Part shown: positions 1 to 9,540 of the stretch, one piece after another | Numbering within the stretch: the stretch's first letter is position 1 | How the letters are laid out: every line of letters begins with the position of its first letter | Origin: Symbiodinium natans | Taxonomy: Eukaryota; Sar; Dinophyceae; Suessiales; Symbiodiniaceae | NCBI GenBank assembly: GCA_905221605.1 | Contig: CAJNDS010000745.1 | Span: 1-37,581, forward strand | Reading direction: 5' to 3' | Length of the DNA: 37,581 nucleotides | Translations under genes and position numbers: made by a program | Notes under the pieces: model-generated | The model's database searches: none | Told to the model about the DNA's origin: nothing | Seen by the model: the letters and a program-made list of their open reading frames with translations, nothing else

Positions 1-24
1 TTTTTTTTTTTGGGGGGGGGGGGG

Positions 25-48
25 TTATGAACTCAGAAACTAAGAACC
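25..48. repeat. Partial terminus of a family-G hairpin element
   Basis: TTATGAACTCAGAAACTAAGA here nearly matches 26869-26889 (ATGAACTCAGCAACTAAGA), the 3' end of a hairpin element. Both follow a G-rich run. The rest of this copy lies outside the window. Confidence 0.5.
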
Positions 49-245
49 CTAAACCCTAAACCCTAAACCTTCAATATGATCCTCTTCAGACCCCCAAACA
101 GGGAAGCTGTGAAATATCCCAAGGGCCTACCTAAATTTACTGCCACGGCGAGGCACCTCCGAATCCCAAACTTAGCCCCCTGAACCCTAAACCCTAAACC
201 CTAAACCCTAAAACCCTAAAACCCTAAAACCCTAAAACCCTACAC
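46..245. repeat. Interstitial telomeric repeats (CCCTAAA / CCCTAAAA)
   Basis: CCCTAAA copies at about 46-68 and 184-245; the latter shifts to the 8-mer CCCTAAAA. They flank a candidate exon at 90-152. Confidence 0.85.
90..152 (+). CDS. Candidate internal exon, unknown protein
   Basis: CAG acceptor at 87-89. Frame after one base reads PPNREAVKYPKGLPKFTATA and leaves two bases. The best end is a GC donor (AG|GCACCT), a class known in dinoflagellates. No neighbouring exon is close enough to test phase, so this is tentative. Confidence 0.35.
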
Positions 246-1020
246 CCTACAAACCACAGGGCAGCAACACACAGATACCTGCTACCTTTAATCGGTGTAG
301 AAAGAAAAAGTTTGCGTTTAGGATTAGACTCTCTTTTTTCTGGATGTTTACGTGAAACGGCGAAACACGCGTTACAGGTGGTGGCCTGATATATGTGTAT
401 ATGCATACACCGACAAAATTATGCAGAGGGTAGGTGTTAGGCTACTTGCGGGGCACTTGGGCGGGGGGGGTGGAGGGGGGGGGGGGGGGGGGGGGGGGGT
501 TCTTAGGGTTCGGTGGCGCTTCCTCTGACCTTGAAATCCAAAACCCTAAGCCCTAAACCCTAGACCCTAAACCCTAAACCCTAAGCCTGCACTCTGAAAG
601 GTTTCAGGTCAAAGGATTCTGTGTCGGGGGTTTGAAGCGGCTGCAGCCTTAGACCCCGGCACTAACTCTGCCGAGTAGGCACCTTCCCCCGAATGGGTTT
701 GGGGTTTAGGGTTTAGGGTTTTTTGGGGTTCAAGGGTTTAAGGTTTAGGGTGTTGGTTCTGCAGGGTTTAAGGCTGGGTAGGTTTGTAGAATTTGTATAA
801 GGTATGTAGGCGTCCGGGTCATGCCGATTTCCTTAGCTAAGATAATGGTTTAGGTTTAGGGGTTATTGTTTAGGGTCGCTTGTGTGGACGGGGCTGGGTT
901 CGAAAGTAGTTCTTAAGATAGGGCCAGAAGTGTCCTAATTCAGGCCCGAATTTGGGTTCCCGACTTGCAAGTTTCAACTCCCCCGATACCCCCCCCCCCC
1001 CCCCACCCTTAACCCCTACT
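153..1020. other. No convincing gene; telomeric repeats and G/C runs
   Basis: Holds CCCTAAA copies (541-585), a G-run (466-499), TTTAGGG copies (about 700-760 and 850-875) and a C-run (990-1004). The stretch 599-676 has one open frame, but I could not place its edges. Confidence 0.6.
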
Positions 1021-1165
1021 TGAAGGTTCATGGTGCTTACTACCCAATTAACTGTACTTATAACCCTACTTATAATACCCCTAAAGGGCCTTATAGGGGT
1101 TATCCCAATTATAAGTAGGGTTATAAGCCCAGTTATAATTGGTTAGTAAGTACCATGAACCTTCA
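1021..1165. mobile_element. Palindromic (MITE/introner-like) element I
   Basis: An imperfect palindrome about 145 bp long. The left arm TGAAGGTTCATGGT is mirrored by ACCATGAACCTTCA on the right, followed inwards by CTTACTA / TAGTAAG and CCAATTA / TAATTGG. The centre is itself palindromic. No coding capacity. No clear target duplication seen. Confidence 0.75.
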
Positions 1166-1241
1166 GGTAAACCCCAAACCCAACCCTAACCTGCTTGCTG
1201 CCCTTCCCGCGTCCCCAAACCTCCCTCCATCTCAATGCCAG

Positions 1242-1306
1242 GAGCCAGCCGCGTGCCAAGTGCGTTTAGCAGCTGCTCGCTGGCAAGTTGCAGTTGCTTC
1301 GGCTCA
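1242..1306 (+). CDS. Candidate internal exon
   Basis: Acceptor GCCAG. Reads EPAACQVRLAAARWQVAVAS in phase 0 and leaves two bases before a GA donor (CTCA|GATATG). The following intron starts with GCAT/GTAT microsatellite. Tentative. Confidence 0.35.
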
Positions 1307-1308
1307 GA

Positions 1309-1482
1309 TATGTATGCATGCATGCATGCATGCATGCATGCATGTATGTATGTATGTATGTATGTATGTATGTTGGAATCTGGCTGTACAGGCTCATAGA
1401 AAATTTATATATATATATATATACATATACACATACATGCAAACATACATACATACATGCATACATACATACATATATAATC
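1309..1482. repeat. GCAT/GTAT/TA microsatellites
   Basis: (GCAT)n then (GTAT)n at 1309-1371, (TA)n at 1406-1425 and CATA repeats to about 1475. Open frames through here on both strands are translations of simple repeats. Confidence 0.9.
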
Positions 1483-1767
1483 CCAGAACCACTGTATGAT
1501 GAGCAGCCTTGTAGCCTTGCTAGGCGTGAGGCCTTTGGGAATCAAGTTTCTGAGTTCTCATTGATGATCATTTCGCAACACAGTCGGCAAGTGTGGGGGG
1601 GGGGGGGAACCCCCTTAAAGGCAAGGATCCTATCATGAGGTCTAAGATTCAATATGCTGTGAGATATACTCAAGCGAGCAACTGAACCCACCTACCCTAC
1701 CCCTGAAACCCCAAATCACCCTGAAACCCTAAACCCTAAACCGCCCAAAGCTCAGTCCCTGCTTCAG

Positions 1768-1832
1768 AGTTCGGATCGCTGATGGACCTAATCAGGCCTA
1801 ACGGCGCTACCCCTTTTTGCTTCTGGATTGCT
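1768..1832 (+). CDS. Internal exon, unknown protein
   Basis: Acceptor TTCAG, donor GCT|GTAAGC (close to canonical). Two bases complete a codon, then FGSLMDLIRPNGATPFCFWI plus Ala, ending in phase 0. The only open frame across the whole segment. Confidence 0.55.
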
Positions 1833-1944
1833 GTAAGCCTACAAGCCCTAGAAACCTGAAGCCCTACACCCTAAGCCCTAAGCCCTAAGCGCTAAACCCT
1901 AAACCCTACACCCAAACCCTAAACCTTAAACCTTAAACCGCGAG

Positions 1945-2037
1945 CAAACACATCTTGGCCAGGCTTTTCCTTCGGAGGCGAGTTTCACATGTTCCAGCGA
2001 ATGCAGCCCGATCCACTGTGCCCTGTCTTCGAGACAT
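1945..2037 (+). CDS. Internal exon between inverted telomeric arrays
   Basis: Preceded by CCCTAAA-like copies ending CGCGAG and followed by CAT|GTAGGGTTTAGGG. All three frames are open. The most protein-like begins NTSWPGFSFGGEFHMFQRMQ and needs two bases from upstream. The phase does not match the 1768-1832 exon, so another exon or a different frame may apply. Confidence 0.5.
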
Positions 2038-2039
2038 GT

Positions 2040-2273
2040 AGGGTTTAGGGTTTAGGGTTTAGTGTTTAGGGTTTAGTGTTTAGGGTTTAGGGCTTCTGTA
2101 GGGCTTGGGATTTGTGGCGTTTTTCGGTTTTTGGAGGTGTCGGGGTTTTGCTGATCTGTTTCGCGCACTTGCCCTAACCACCAAACCCCAAACCCTAAAT
2201 CCCAAAGGATGCAGAAACCCTAAACCCTAAGCCCTAAACCCTAAACCCTAAACCCTAAACCCTAAACCCTAAA
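2040..2273. repeat. Telomeric intron: TTTAGGG then CCCTAAA
   Basis: TTTAGGG copies at 2040-2091 and CCCTAAA copies at 2216-2273 in opposite orientation, separated by about 125 bp. A clear example of the intron layout seen across the window. Confidence 0.8.
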
Positions 2274-2284
2274 CCAGAGTTCAG

Positions 2285-2350
2285 GAAGGCCTCCCCGTCT
2301 CAGTCTGGGGCTCGGAATCATTACGACTAGTATTCCTAGTAGTAGAGTGG
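2285..2350 (+). CDS. Candidate internal exon
   Basis: Acceptor TTCAG; reads EGLPVSVWGSESLRLVFLVV plus EW, phase 0 in and out, donor TGG|GTAACC. The donor lies in the left arm of the hairpin at 2350-2425. Confidence 0.45.
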
Positions 2351-2425
2351 GTAACCTTTAACCTTTTTGGGGTGATAGAATCCCCTTATAATCCCAAAGG
2401 TTAACCTTTAGTTCCCCCAGGTTAC
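2350..2425. mobile_element. Small hairpin element
   Basis: GGTAACCTTTAACCTTT on the left is mirrored by AAAGGTTAACCTTTAG...GTTAC on the right, about 75 bp in all. It starts at a likely donor (G|GTAACC). Confidence 0.55.
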
Positions 2426-2525
2426 TGGACAACTAAGTATTTATGGTCCCGATATACTGGAACCCCCCGCCCCCTCCCACACAACCCTTTTTTGACACCC
2501 TAAACCCTAAACCTTATTTCAGGCA

Positions 2526-3262
2526 ATGGCCTCTTTATGAAGGGGTAACTGTCAAAATGGCCCGTAACAGAAACAGATTTGGGAAGAGATTCCGTAAATA
2601 TTTTTAGGGTTCAGGAAATTGGGACCCCCGCAGGCCCGTGACAGAAACAGATTTGGGAAGAGATTCCGTAAATATTTTCAGGGTTCAGGGTTTAGGAACC
2701 CGGCCAAAGCTGAAAGAGGCCACCTGCCACAACCACCCCCCCCAAGCGCATGTTTGAGTAGGGGCCAAAGCTGAAAGAGGCCACCTGCCACAAGTGGTCT
2801 TTCGCCCAAAGTCCTGTACCTAAAGAGGGCACCCCCCCTGAATGTCCAAAGCACATGTTTGAGTAGGGGGGGCCAAAGCTGAAAGAGGCCACCTGCCACA
2901 AGTGGGCTTTCGCCCACAGTCCTGTACCTAAAGAGGCCACCCCCCCTGGCCTCTTTATGAAGGGGTGACTGTCAAAATGGCCCGTAACAGTAACAGATTT
3001 GGGAAGAGATTTGGGAAGAGATTCCGTAAATATGTTGTATTTGAGTGTGGACATTGAAGAGGGCTGGCCTCTTTAGTTACAGGGCTTTGGGCAAAACCCA
3101 GCTGTGGCGGGTGGCCTCTTTCAGTTTTGGCCCCTTTTGTTCAAATACATGTTTTGGACATTCAAGGGGGGTGGCCTGTTTAGCTACATGACTTTGGGCG
3201 AAAGCCCAGTTGTGGCGGGTGGCCTCTTTCAGCTTTGGCCCCTTTTGCTCAAATATGTGTTT
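2526..3262. repeat. Complex tandem repeats (two motifs)
   Basis: One motif (GGCCTCTTTATGAAGGGGT through ATTCCGTAAATAT) recurs near 2528, 2646 and 2946. A second (GGCCAAAGCTGAAAGAGGCC) recurs at about 2703, 2763 and 2869, then inverted at about 3112-3135 and 3222-3244. The long minus-strand frames at 2678-3054 and 3077-3334 are readings of these repeats. Confidence 0.75.
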
Positions 3263-3274
3263 TGGACATTGAGG

Positions 3275-3838
3275 CCGGGCAACACATTTCCTAAAGTAGT
3301 TAGTGTCGTTTTGGTGACCAGAGCCGGGCGACACATTTCCTATAGTAGTTAGTTGTTTTGGTGGCCAAAACCGGGCGACACATTTCCTAAACTAGTTAGT
3401 CGTTTCTGTGGCCAAAGCCGGGCGACGCATTTCCTAAAGTAGTTAGTCGTTTTAGTGGCCAAAACCGGGCGACACAATTCCTAAAGTAGTTAATCGTTTT
3501 AGTGGCCAAAGCCGGGCGACACATTTCCTAAAGTAGTTAGTGTCGTGTTAGTGACCAAAGCCGGGCGACATTTTTTTCCTAAATTAGTTAGTCGTTTTTG
3601 AGACCAAAACCGGGCGACACATTTCCTAAACTAGTTCGTCGTTTTAGTGACCAAAACCGGGCGACACATGTCCTAAAGTAGTTAGTCGTTTTGGTGACCA
3701 AAACCGGGCGTCACATGTCCTAAAGTAGTTAGTCGCTTTAGTGACCAAAGCCGGGCGACACATTTCCTAAAGTAGTTAGTCGTTTTAGTGACCAAAGCCG
3801 GGCGAAAATTTCTTAAACTACTTAGTCGTTTTAGTGAC
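3275..3838. repeat. 47-bp tandem repeat, 12 copies
   Basis: Unit begins CCGGGCGACACATTTCC, then TAAAGTAGTTAGTCG and TTTTAGTGACCAAAG. Exactly 12 units of about 47 bp fit the span, with scattered substitutions and one T-rich insertion near 3571. No open frame is conserved. Confidence 0.9.
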
Positions 3839-4135
3839 GATGTTTCACCTCTTGTCTATTGTTGCTAAGCGGAAAAATGCTTTTACAAAAAAGCAAGAAA
3901 GCTGAAAACAACTACAAAACCCTAGACAAGGTAGTCTTTCAACTTTTTTGGCCACCCCTATATATGGTTGTGCGCTGTGCGTTCCCCCCCCCAGGTATCC
4001 CACCCCCCCATGGTCTACAGTCTCCCCTAAACCAAGCCTAAACCCTAAACCCTAAACCCTTATATAACCCTAAAACCTAAACCCTAAACCCTACACCCTA
4101 AACCCTAAACCCCTAAACCCCTAAACCCATAAATT
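3839..4135. other. No gene seen; CCCTAAA copies at the end
   Basis: Unique AT-rich sequence with two C-runs, then CCCTAAA-type copies from 4039 to about 4130. Confidence 0.6.
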
Positions 4136-4141
4136 TAAGAG

Positions 4142-4176
4142 CCTCCGGTTAAGCTGACGACCTCGCTGGAGCATAG
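4142..4176 (+). CDS. Candidate small exon
   Basis: Between CCCTAAA copies and a GTGAAGG donor. Only one frame is open: PPVKLTTSLEH plus two bases. A possible next exon is 5311-5335 (one base, then PCKKLKDT, donor GTTGAG), which matches in phase. Short, so weak. Confidence 0.35.
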
Positions 4177-4224
4177 GTGAAGGTTTTGAACGCGTTGTTA
4201 GGTCAAAGGATGCCAAAGTTGGTG

Positions 4225-5290
4225 GGGGGGGGGTAGGGGGGCAGGGGGGGGGGGGGGGGGGGGGGGTGGGCGTAAGATGGACACTTAAAGGCTATGCTGC
4301 ACGTGCGTGCCTTGTAAACAAATACTTTACAAAGGAAACACCCGCAGAATAGACGCAACGCACCCGCAGAATAGATGCAATGCACTCTTAGCATCTTCTG
4401 TGTCCCGGGCGGGAGCGCGGAGGGTGTGGAGGGCGCGGAGGGTGCGGAGGGCGCGGAGGGCGCGGAGGGCGCGGAGGGCGCGGAGGGCGTGGAGGGCGCG
4501 GAGGGCGCGGAGGGCGCGTGGATGGGCGAGAGGGGCTCGCGGAGGGGCGGATGGGCGCGGGCGCGGAGGACGCGGAGGGCGCGGAGGGCGCGGGGTCGGG
4601 GGAGCGTGGAGGGGCGGCGCGGGGTGCGCGGAGGGCGCGAGGGCGCGGAGGGCGCGGAGGCCGCAGAGGACGCGGAGGCGCGGAGGGCGCGGGGGCGCGC
4701 GGGGAGGGCGCGGAGGCGCGGAGGGCTTGCAAACGCGGAGGGCACAGAGGAGCATCCATGTGTCCCCACTCCCCTGCACCCATCAACCGAATGTCACGCT
4801 CCCCGCCACGCCCCTCTCCCAGCAAAACTCCTCCAAGAAGCAATCCGATAGAACGCCTCAAACGAGAACCCAATTTCAGAAGGAAGAATCCAAGAAAACA
4901 AAGAGCACGCGCAGAATAGACGTTAAGCGTCCAAGGCACGGGGGGGGTGGGGGGGGGGGGTGGGGGGGGGGGGGGGGGGGGGGGGTGGGGGGGTGGGGGG
5001 GGGGGTAAGCTGCCGGAAACCCCCCTACCCCTCCCCGCAGGGTAAGGAGGGAAAGAGGGAGGTTTTCACCTCCTTTTCCCATCCAACACGCCGCCAAAAT
5101 CGGCGGACCCTCAGCCCTGAACCGGAAAACCCTAAAACCCCTAAACCCTAGGCGGGGGGGGTCCCGTGGTGGTGGTGGTGGTCCCGTGGTGGTGGTGGTC
5201 CTGTGGTGGTGGTCCGTGGTGGTGGTCCGTGGTGGTGGTCTGTGGTGGCCGTGGTGGTGGGGAGGGGGGGGGGGGGGGGGGGGGGGCCGC
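4225..5290. repeat. GC-rich 9-mer array and G-runs
   Basis: A degenerate GCGGAGGGC array spans about 4407-4750; G-runs lie at 4225-4267, 4940-5006 and 5262-5286; GTGGTG copies at 5165-5260. The related phrase CGCAGAATAGACG occurs at 4344 and 4910. Ala/Arg/Gly-rich frames here on both strands are composition artefacts. Confidence 0.85.
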
Positions 5291-5340
5291 CGGGGCACAA
5301 CCATACATAGGCCGTGCAAGAAACTCAAGGACACGGTTGA

Positions 5341-5655
5341 GTGTTTGGGGGTTTAGGGTTTTGGGGTTTCACAGGGTTCGGGCCAAAGCCCGACACAAAA
5401 CACCCTAACCCCCAAAACCTTAAGGGTTTCGGATTTAGGTTTAGTTTAGGGTTTAGGCTGGGTGTTTTAGGGTTTGGCTTTAGGGTTTTGAAGATTAGGG
5501 TTGTTTAGAAGTTTAGCTGGTTTGGGGCTGTTTAGGGTTTAGAAGCTTTGGTTTGGGCCTTGAGGGCTATATTGTTTATTCTGGGAGTGGACTCGGGGGG
5601 ACTTACTGGAAGGTATTTTATTATTAGGTTGTATTCATTTCAGAGGCCATGAAAG
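5341..5655. other. Degenerate TTTAGGG sequence, no gene seen
   Basis: TTTAGGG and decayed variants in + orientation, with a few CCCTAA copies near 5402. No exon-like segment with both edges. Confidence 0.55.
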
Positions 5656-5667
5656 AGGAGGCCCTGG

Positions 5668-5862
5668 AACAGTTCTAGTCTGTTCCGGGTACCGTCAAAA
5701 AGTGTGCAAAACAACATGCCCTGGAACAGTTCTAGTCTGTTCCGGAGCAGAAAACCAGGCCCCGGAACAGTTCCAGAACAGTTCCGGAACAGTTCCGCTT
5801 TGTTTCGGGATTTTGCCCCAAAAACGTACGCCCTGGAACTGTTCTAGTTTGTTCTGGAGCAT
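5668..5862. repeat. Dispersed GGAACAGTTC repeats
   Basis: CCTGGAACAGTTCTAG recurs at about 5669 and 5720, with related CCGGAACAGTTCC at 5761-5800 and CCTGGAACTGTTCTAG at 5833. Each copy is itself near-palindromic. Confidence 0.6.
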
Positions 5863-5869
5863 ATGAAAA

Positions 5870-6128
5870 CAAGGTTGTTTTTTTCTTATTATCTTCTGTT
5901 GTTTTTATATGTATATTTTTCATATTTGTTATGCTGTTATTTTGTGATATATATATATGTACATATTTCATTGTTATATTGCTATATTGTTATCTTGTTG
6001 TATTGGTATCTTGTTATCTTGTTATTTTGTTATATTGCTATATTGTTATATTGCTGTATTGTGTTTTTACTGTCATAGTATTCTATTCTTCATAAATCAT
6101 AAAATGACATTATTCACAACGTGGACAT
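5870..6128. other. AT-rich stretch with TTGTTATATTG repeats
   Basis: Simple T/A-rich sequence, with repeats of TTGTTAT/TTGCTAT from 5970 to 6065. The hydrophobic frames are simple-repeat readings. Confidence 0.6.
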
Positions 6129-6510
6129 TTTCCTCAGGGGACAAAGAGTCTCTAAAGGAGTTCCAAGGTCTATAAGTCTATAGCTTATACAGGCTATAGG
6201 CCTATCCTGCCTCTCCATTCGGGATGACGGAAGCCCTCTCCGGCGCGCTTTTGGCTCACGAAAGTGCGCTGGGGAGGGTTTTCGTGGCTCAGGGACAGAG
6301 GGGATCCAAAAGGAGTTGTATAGTCTAAGTGTCTATAGCCTATATTGGCTACAGGCTATAGGTCCATACTGCCTCTCCTTTCGGGATGACGAAAACCCTC
6401 TCCGGCGCACTTTTGGCTCACGAAAGTGCGCCGGAGAGGGTTTTTGTGGCTCAGGGGACAGAGGGGATCCAAGTTCTATAGTCTATGGCTATAGGTCTAT
6501 CCTGCCTCTC
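6129..6510. repeat. About 158-bp tandem repeat with an internal perfect hairpin
   Basis: About 2.4 copies, starting near 6134, 6290 and 6452. Each full copy has a hairpin; in the second the arms CCCTCTCCGGCGCACTTT and AAAGTGCGCCGGAGAGGG are an 18-bp perfect inverted repeat with a 9-nt loop (about 6398-6442). Confidence 0.85.
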
Positions 6511-6518
6511 CATTTTTG

Positions 6519-6758
6519 ATTGCCACTGACACACCAAAGAGGCTATTGCCTCGTTTCGGCCTAATGATTGCCACTCACACACCAAAGAGGCCATTGCCTC
6601 GTTTCGGCCCAATGATTGCCACTCACACACCAAAGAGGCCAGCGCCTCGTTTCGGCCCAATGGTTGCCACTCACGTAGCAAAGAGGCCATTGCCTCGTTT
6701 CGGCCCAATGATTGCCACTCACGCACCAAAGAGGCCATTGCCTCGTTTCGGCCCAATG
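6519..6758. repeat. 48-bp tandem repeat, 5 copies
   Basis: Unit starts ATTGCCACTCACACACCAAA and ends TTTCGGCCCAATG; copies start at 6519, 6567, 6615, 6663 and 6711. The length is a multiple of three, so open frames run through on both strands without being genes. Confidence 0.9.
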
Positions 6759-6772
6759 AACTCACAGGTACA

Positions 6773-6898
6773 ATTTACAGGATTTGCGACGTGATTTGCT
6801 ACATGCCCCGTTCCATTTACAGGATTTGCGACGTGATTTGCTACATGCCCCGTTTCATTTACAGGATTTGCGCCGTGATTTCCTACATGCCTTTTCCC
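6773..6898. repeat. 42-bp tandem repeat, 3 copies
   Basis: Unit ATTTACAGGATTTGCGACG followed by TGATTTGCTACATGCC; copies start at about 6773, 6815 and 6857. It directly follows the 48-bp array. Confidence 0.85.
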
Positions 6899-6956
6899 CT
6901 CCCATGCCCCCAGATATGTAGCTGACAGTCAAAGAGGCCATTGCCTGAAATAACCT

Positions 6957-7055
6957 AAACCCTAACCCCTAAACCCTAAACCCGAAGCCCTAAACCCTAA
7001 ACCCTAAAACCCTAAAACCCTAAAACCCTAAAACCCTACAACCCTAAAACCCTAA
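6957..7055. repeat. CCCTAAA / CCCTAAAA array
   Basis: About twelve copies, half with the extra A. It lies just upstream of the first exon of the long chain. Confidence 0.85.
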
Positions 7056-7070
7056 CCATTACCCCTGTAG

Positions 7071-7143
7071 CAGAGACAAGGCATCGCGAGGACGCCGCAG
7101 GCTTGCAAGGGTGCGGAGCTCAGACCTTCAGCCATGACATCCT
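7071..7143 (+). CDS. Exon 1 seen of the 7-17 kb chain
   Basis: Acceptor CTGTAG, donor CCT|GTGTCG. Frame after two bases reads ETRHREDAAGLQGCGAQTFS then HDI, with two bases left (CT). These join the next exon's first base (G) to give CTG, so the phase matches. No ATG was identified upstream. Confidence 0.6.
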
Positions 7144-7146
7144 GTG

Positions 7147-7386
7147 TCGGGATTTAGGGATTTAGGGATTTAGGGATTTAGGGTTTAGGGATAGGGGTTT
7201 AGGGATTTAGGGATTTAGGGATTTCGGGATTTAGGGATTTAGGGATTTAGGGATTCAGGGATTCAGGGATTTAGCGATTTAGGGATTTAGGGATTTAGGG
7301 ATTTAGGGATTTAGGGATTTAGGGATTTAGGGATTTAGGATTTAGGATTTAGGGATTTAGGGTTTAGGGATTTAGGGTTTGGGGTG
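7147..7386. repeat. TTTAGGGA octamer array
   Basis: A nearly pure 8-bp GGGATTTA array, about 28 copies, forming the start of the intron after 7143. The extra A is homogenised across the block, unlike the plain heptamer elsewhere. Confidence 0.9.
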
Positions 7387-7839
7387 TTAGGGTTAGCCAA
7401 AAGTTTTTGATGTAGGCTGTCTGCCGCCAGTAAAAACTAAAGCCCCGAAGCACCCTGAGCCTGAACCCCAAAAGCGCCAGGTCTCTGAATCAACCGCATA
7501 GAAACAACTGTGTTTTGAAGAATGGGGGTTAAATGTCTTGGGTGCAGTTGCAAGGGGTTTCTGACTTGGAAAAATGACGGATGTAGATCTCTTTGCTGTG
7601 TGGGGCTTCGACTACCTATACTTCAGGGGGCTTTTGGCCTGTAATGCTGGGGTCTGATATTTTCTTCTTGTAGATAAGATGTTCGCGCTTAAGGTTTAGG
7701 AGCTGAGAGGTTTAGGCATGTTGTCTACATGAGTGTAGGCTCCCGGAAGATTCAGGGTGTTTAAGGCAAGCAACGCCTTACGCAACTGACTTGAAAAGCC
7801 GATGAGCCAATACAGGCGAAACCCTACACCCCAAATCAG

Positions 7840-7917
7840 GATCGGCATGGGTAGCCCCTTCGACGTGAACTACTTCTCGCCGGCGGGGTCCCCGGATCTT
7901 TGTTCAAGGGCGATAAG
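7840..7917 (+). CDS. Internal exon, unknown protein
   Basis: Acceptor ATCAG, donor ATAAG|GTCC. One base in, then IGMGSPFDVNYFSPAGSPDL through CSRAI, two bases out (AG). Only one frame is open. The next exon (8240-8270) supplies G to complete AGG. Confidence 0.7.
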
Positions 7918-8004
7918 GTCCTAACAATCCTTGGGCAAGAAACATCCGATAGTATCCGAAACATGCAAACCCTATTTCTTCAAGGGAAGGGGGCGCAGGT
8001 ACCT

Positions 8005-8217
8005 GGAGGTTCAGGGGACTTAGGACCCCAACAATTTAACCGCACATATAAGCCCCACATATATGTCTTCTAAGTCGGTTGCAAGTAGGCTTACCCTAGG
8101 GCTCCAAATATATAAATAATACCTACATTGGGGTCTAAAGTCTGCGAATAAAACCTACTTTGGGCTATTTGGAGCCTTAGGGTTATACTTGGGGTTATTA
8201 AGTACCCCTGAACCCCC
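8005..8217. mobile_element. Palindromic element J inside an intron
   Basis: Left arm GGAGGTTCAGGGGACTTA and ACCCCAA are mirrored by TTGGGGTT and TACCCCTGAACCCCC on the right. An inner pair (GCTCCAAATA / CTATTTGGAGC) gives a second stem. It occupies most of the 7918-8239 intron. Confidence 0.75.
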
Positions 8218-8239
8218 AAGTAGCTGAAAGGGTATCCAG

Positions 8240-8270
8240 GCACTGGTGGGTTTGCGCCGGAGGGCCGCTG
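8240..8270 (+). CDS. Small internal exon
   Basis: Acceptor ATCCAG, donor CTG|GTGTCT. One base in, then HWWVCAGGPL, phase 0 out. Joins 7840-7917 in frame. Confidence 0.6.
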
Positions 8271-8448
8271 GTGTCTTGATTTTGAGACCCCGAAGTCCTA
8301 AACCCTAAGCCCTAAACCCTAAACCCTAAACCCTAAACCTCTTCAACCCTGGGCCTCATAACCTGAACCCTAAACCCCGAACGTACCACCCCCCCCCCCC
8401 CCCTCCCCTCTCCCCCCGCACCCCCACGCCAAAACAAAAAAGTAGCAG

Positions 8449-8487
8449 AGCACACGCTCGTGCGTCGATCCGTCTACCCTCGGCTCT
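8449..8487 (+). CDS. Small internal exon (3' edge uncertain)
   Basis: Acceptor TAGCAG; reads STRSCVDPSTLGS in phase 0 to donor TCT|GTGGGT, which joins the next exon in frame. A longer version to 8518 with a GC donor is also open. Confidence 0.45.
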
Positions 8488-8642
8488 GTGGGTCACAAGC
8501 TGCCTCTGAGGCCCTGGAACCCCCGCACCCGTCACCATAGAGCCTAACTCAACACGAGAGCCTAGGCCATAGCTAGCATGTGCGAGCCCTCAACCCTAAA
8601 CCCTAAACCCTGAAAACCCTAAACCCTAAACCTCCCCCACAG

Positions 8643-8705
8643 GAGGGCCTCCGTCGTCTTGGAGAGCCACCAGCGCTGGTGCCACTCGACAAGGAGGCAA
8701 CAGCT
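8643..8705 (+). CDS. Internal exon
   Basis: Acceptor CCCACAG, donor GCT|GTAGAA. Reads EGLRRLGEPPALVPLDKEAT plus Ala, phase 0 both sides. An alternative frame is also open; this one joins 9053-9144 without a phase clash. Confidence 0.65.
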
Positions 8706-9052
8706 GTAGAAAGTTTGGGGTTTTGGAGGGTCTGATTAGGGTTTCGGGTTTAGGGTTTAGGGTATAGGGTATAGGGTTTTGGAGTTTCAGGTTGGCTTTA
8801 GGGTCTGATTAGGGTATAGGGTTTAGGGTTTAGGGTTTGGGGCTCTACGGTTTTGGGGTTTCGGGGTTTGGGGGTAGGAGTTGAGTGTCGCCCTTCTGGG
8901 TGTGGGGGTTTGAGTTTAGGAGCTGTGGAGTTTACGCTTCGGTGCGTCGTGGCTGGGACTTTAAGGATCCTTGAGGTTTACTGTAGAGGGTTTAGGGTTT
9001 AGGGTTTAGGGTTCAGGGTTTGAACGCTTAGGGTTTAGGGTCAGCCTGGAAG

Positions 9053-9144
9053 GTCAAGCAGAAGTTGCTTCAGGAGGCGGACGTGGAGCAGGAGGTGCGA
9101 AGGGGTCCTGGCTGGGCGTTTGGAAGGGTTCGCGGGCTGCTGGG
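9053..9144 (+). CDS. Internal exon ending in a telomeric donor
   Basis: Acceptor GGAAG; reads VKQKLLQEADVEQEVRRGPG then WAFGRVRGLL, two bases out. The donor is GG|GTTTAGGG, the first unit of the telomeric array itself. Confidence 0.65.
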
Positions 9145-9188
9145 GTTTAGGGATTAGGGGTTAGGGTTTAGGGTTTAGGGTTGTTACA

Positions 9189-9272
9189 GGTCCCTTATGA
9201 GTTCCTTTAGACCAGAAGAGGGTACCCTCTCTGTTCCGAAGTTACTTTCGGCTCTACTAGGGGGTATCCTTT
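9189..9272. mobile_element. Family-G related element (partial)
   Basis: GGTCCCTTATGAGTTCCTTT through GTTCCGAAGTTAC resembles 26666-26725 (GGTTCCTTTGTGAGCCCCTA through ATTCCGAAGTTACC), so the two are diverged copies of one family. Confidence 0.5.
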
Positions 9273-9344
9273 GATGAGGCGATAACATGGGTTTAGGCCA
9301 TGTTGCAATGTAGCTACCTGCTACCTTGCAACTTCACGTGCCTT

Positions 9345-9414
9345 TTGGGATGTTCCCCCTTATAATGAGAGTCCTTAAAAAAAAACTATTGAGGTATAGG
9401 GGGGAACATCCTAA
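9345..9414. mobile_element. Family-A inverted-repeat element, copy 1
   Basis: Shortest copy (70 bp): TTGGGATGTTCCCCCTTATA on the left, GGGGGGAACATCCTAA on the right, hairpin centre. A possible small exon lies just before it (9314-9349, YLLPCNFTCLL, phase-compatible but optional). Confidence 0.8.
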
Positions 9415-9433
9415 CGCATCTTACTTCTGACAG

Positions 9434-9540
9434 CCAATGCTCTGAGATTCTGAGCCAGACAGTGATGTTTAGTTGGCAGAAATCTTTTCGAGGTTTCGGA
9501 TTGCAGGCACAAGTACTCTTCTTGGGCATGTCATTCTTCT
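9434..9540 (+). CDS. Internal exon, unknown protein
   Basis: Acceptor CTGACAG, donor TTCT|GTGGGG. One base in, reads QCSEILSQTVMFSWQKSFRG then FGLQAQVLFLGMSFF, one base out. If the donor were not used the frame would stop at TAA 12 nt later. Confidence 0.65.

Noticed and set aside
3275-3838. CRISPR array
   Set aside because: The 47-bp units are contiguous with no unique spacers, and the context is eukaryotic.
4203-5334. Several long open frames on both strands (Ala/Arg/Gly/Pro-rich)
   Set aside because: They are translations of a GCGGAGGGC array and G-runs in every frame; no start context, domain or exon edges.
6451-6794. Open frames on both strands with a 16-residue repeat
   Set aside because: A 48-bp tandem unit is divisible by three and stays open by chance; no codon-level conservation is visible.
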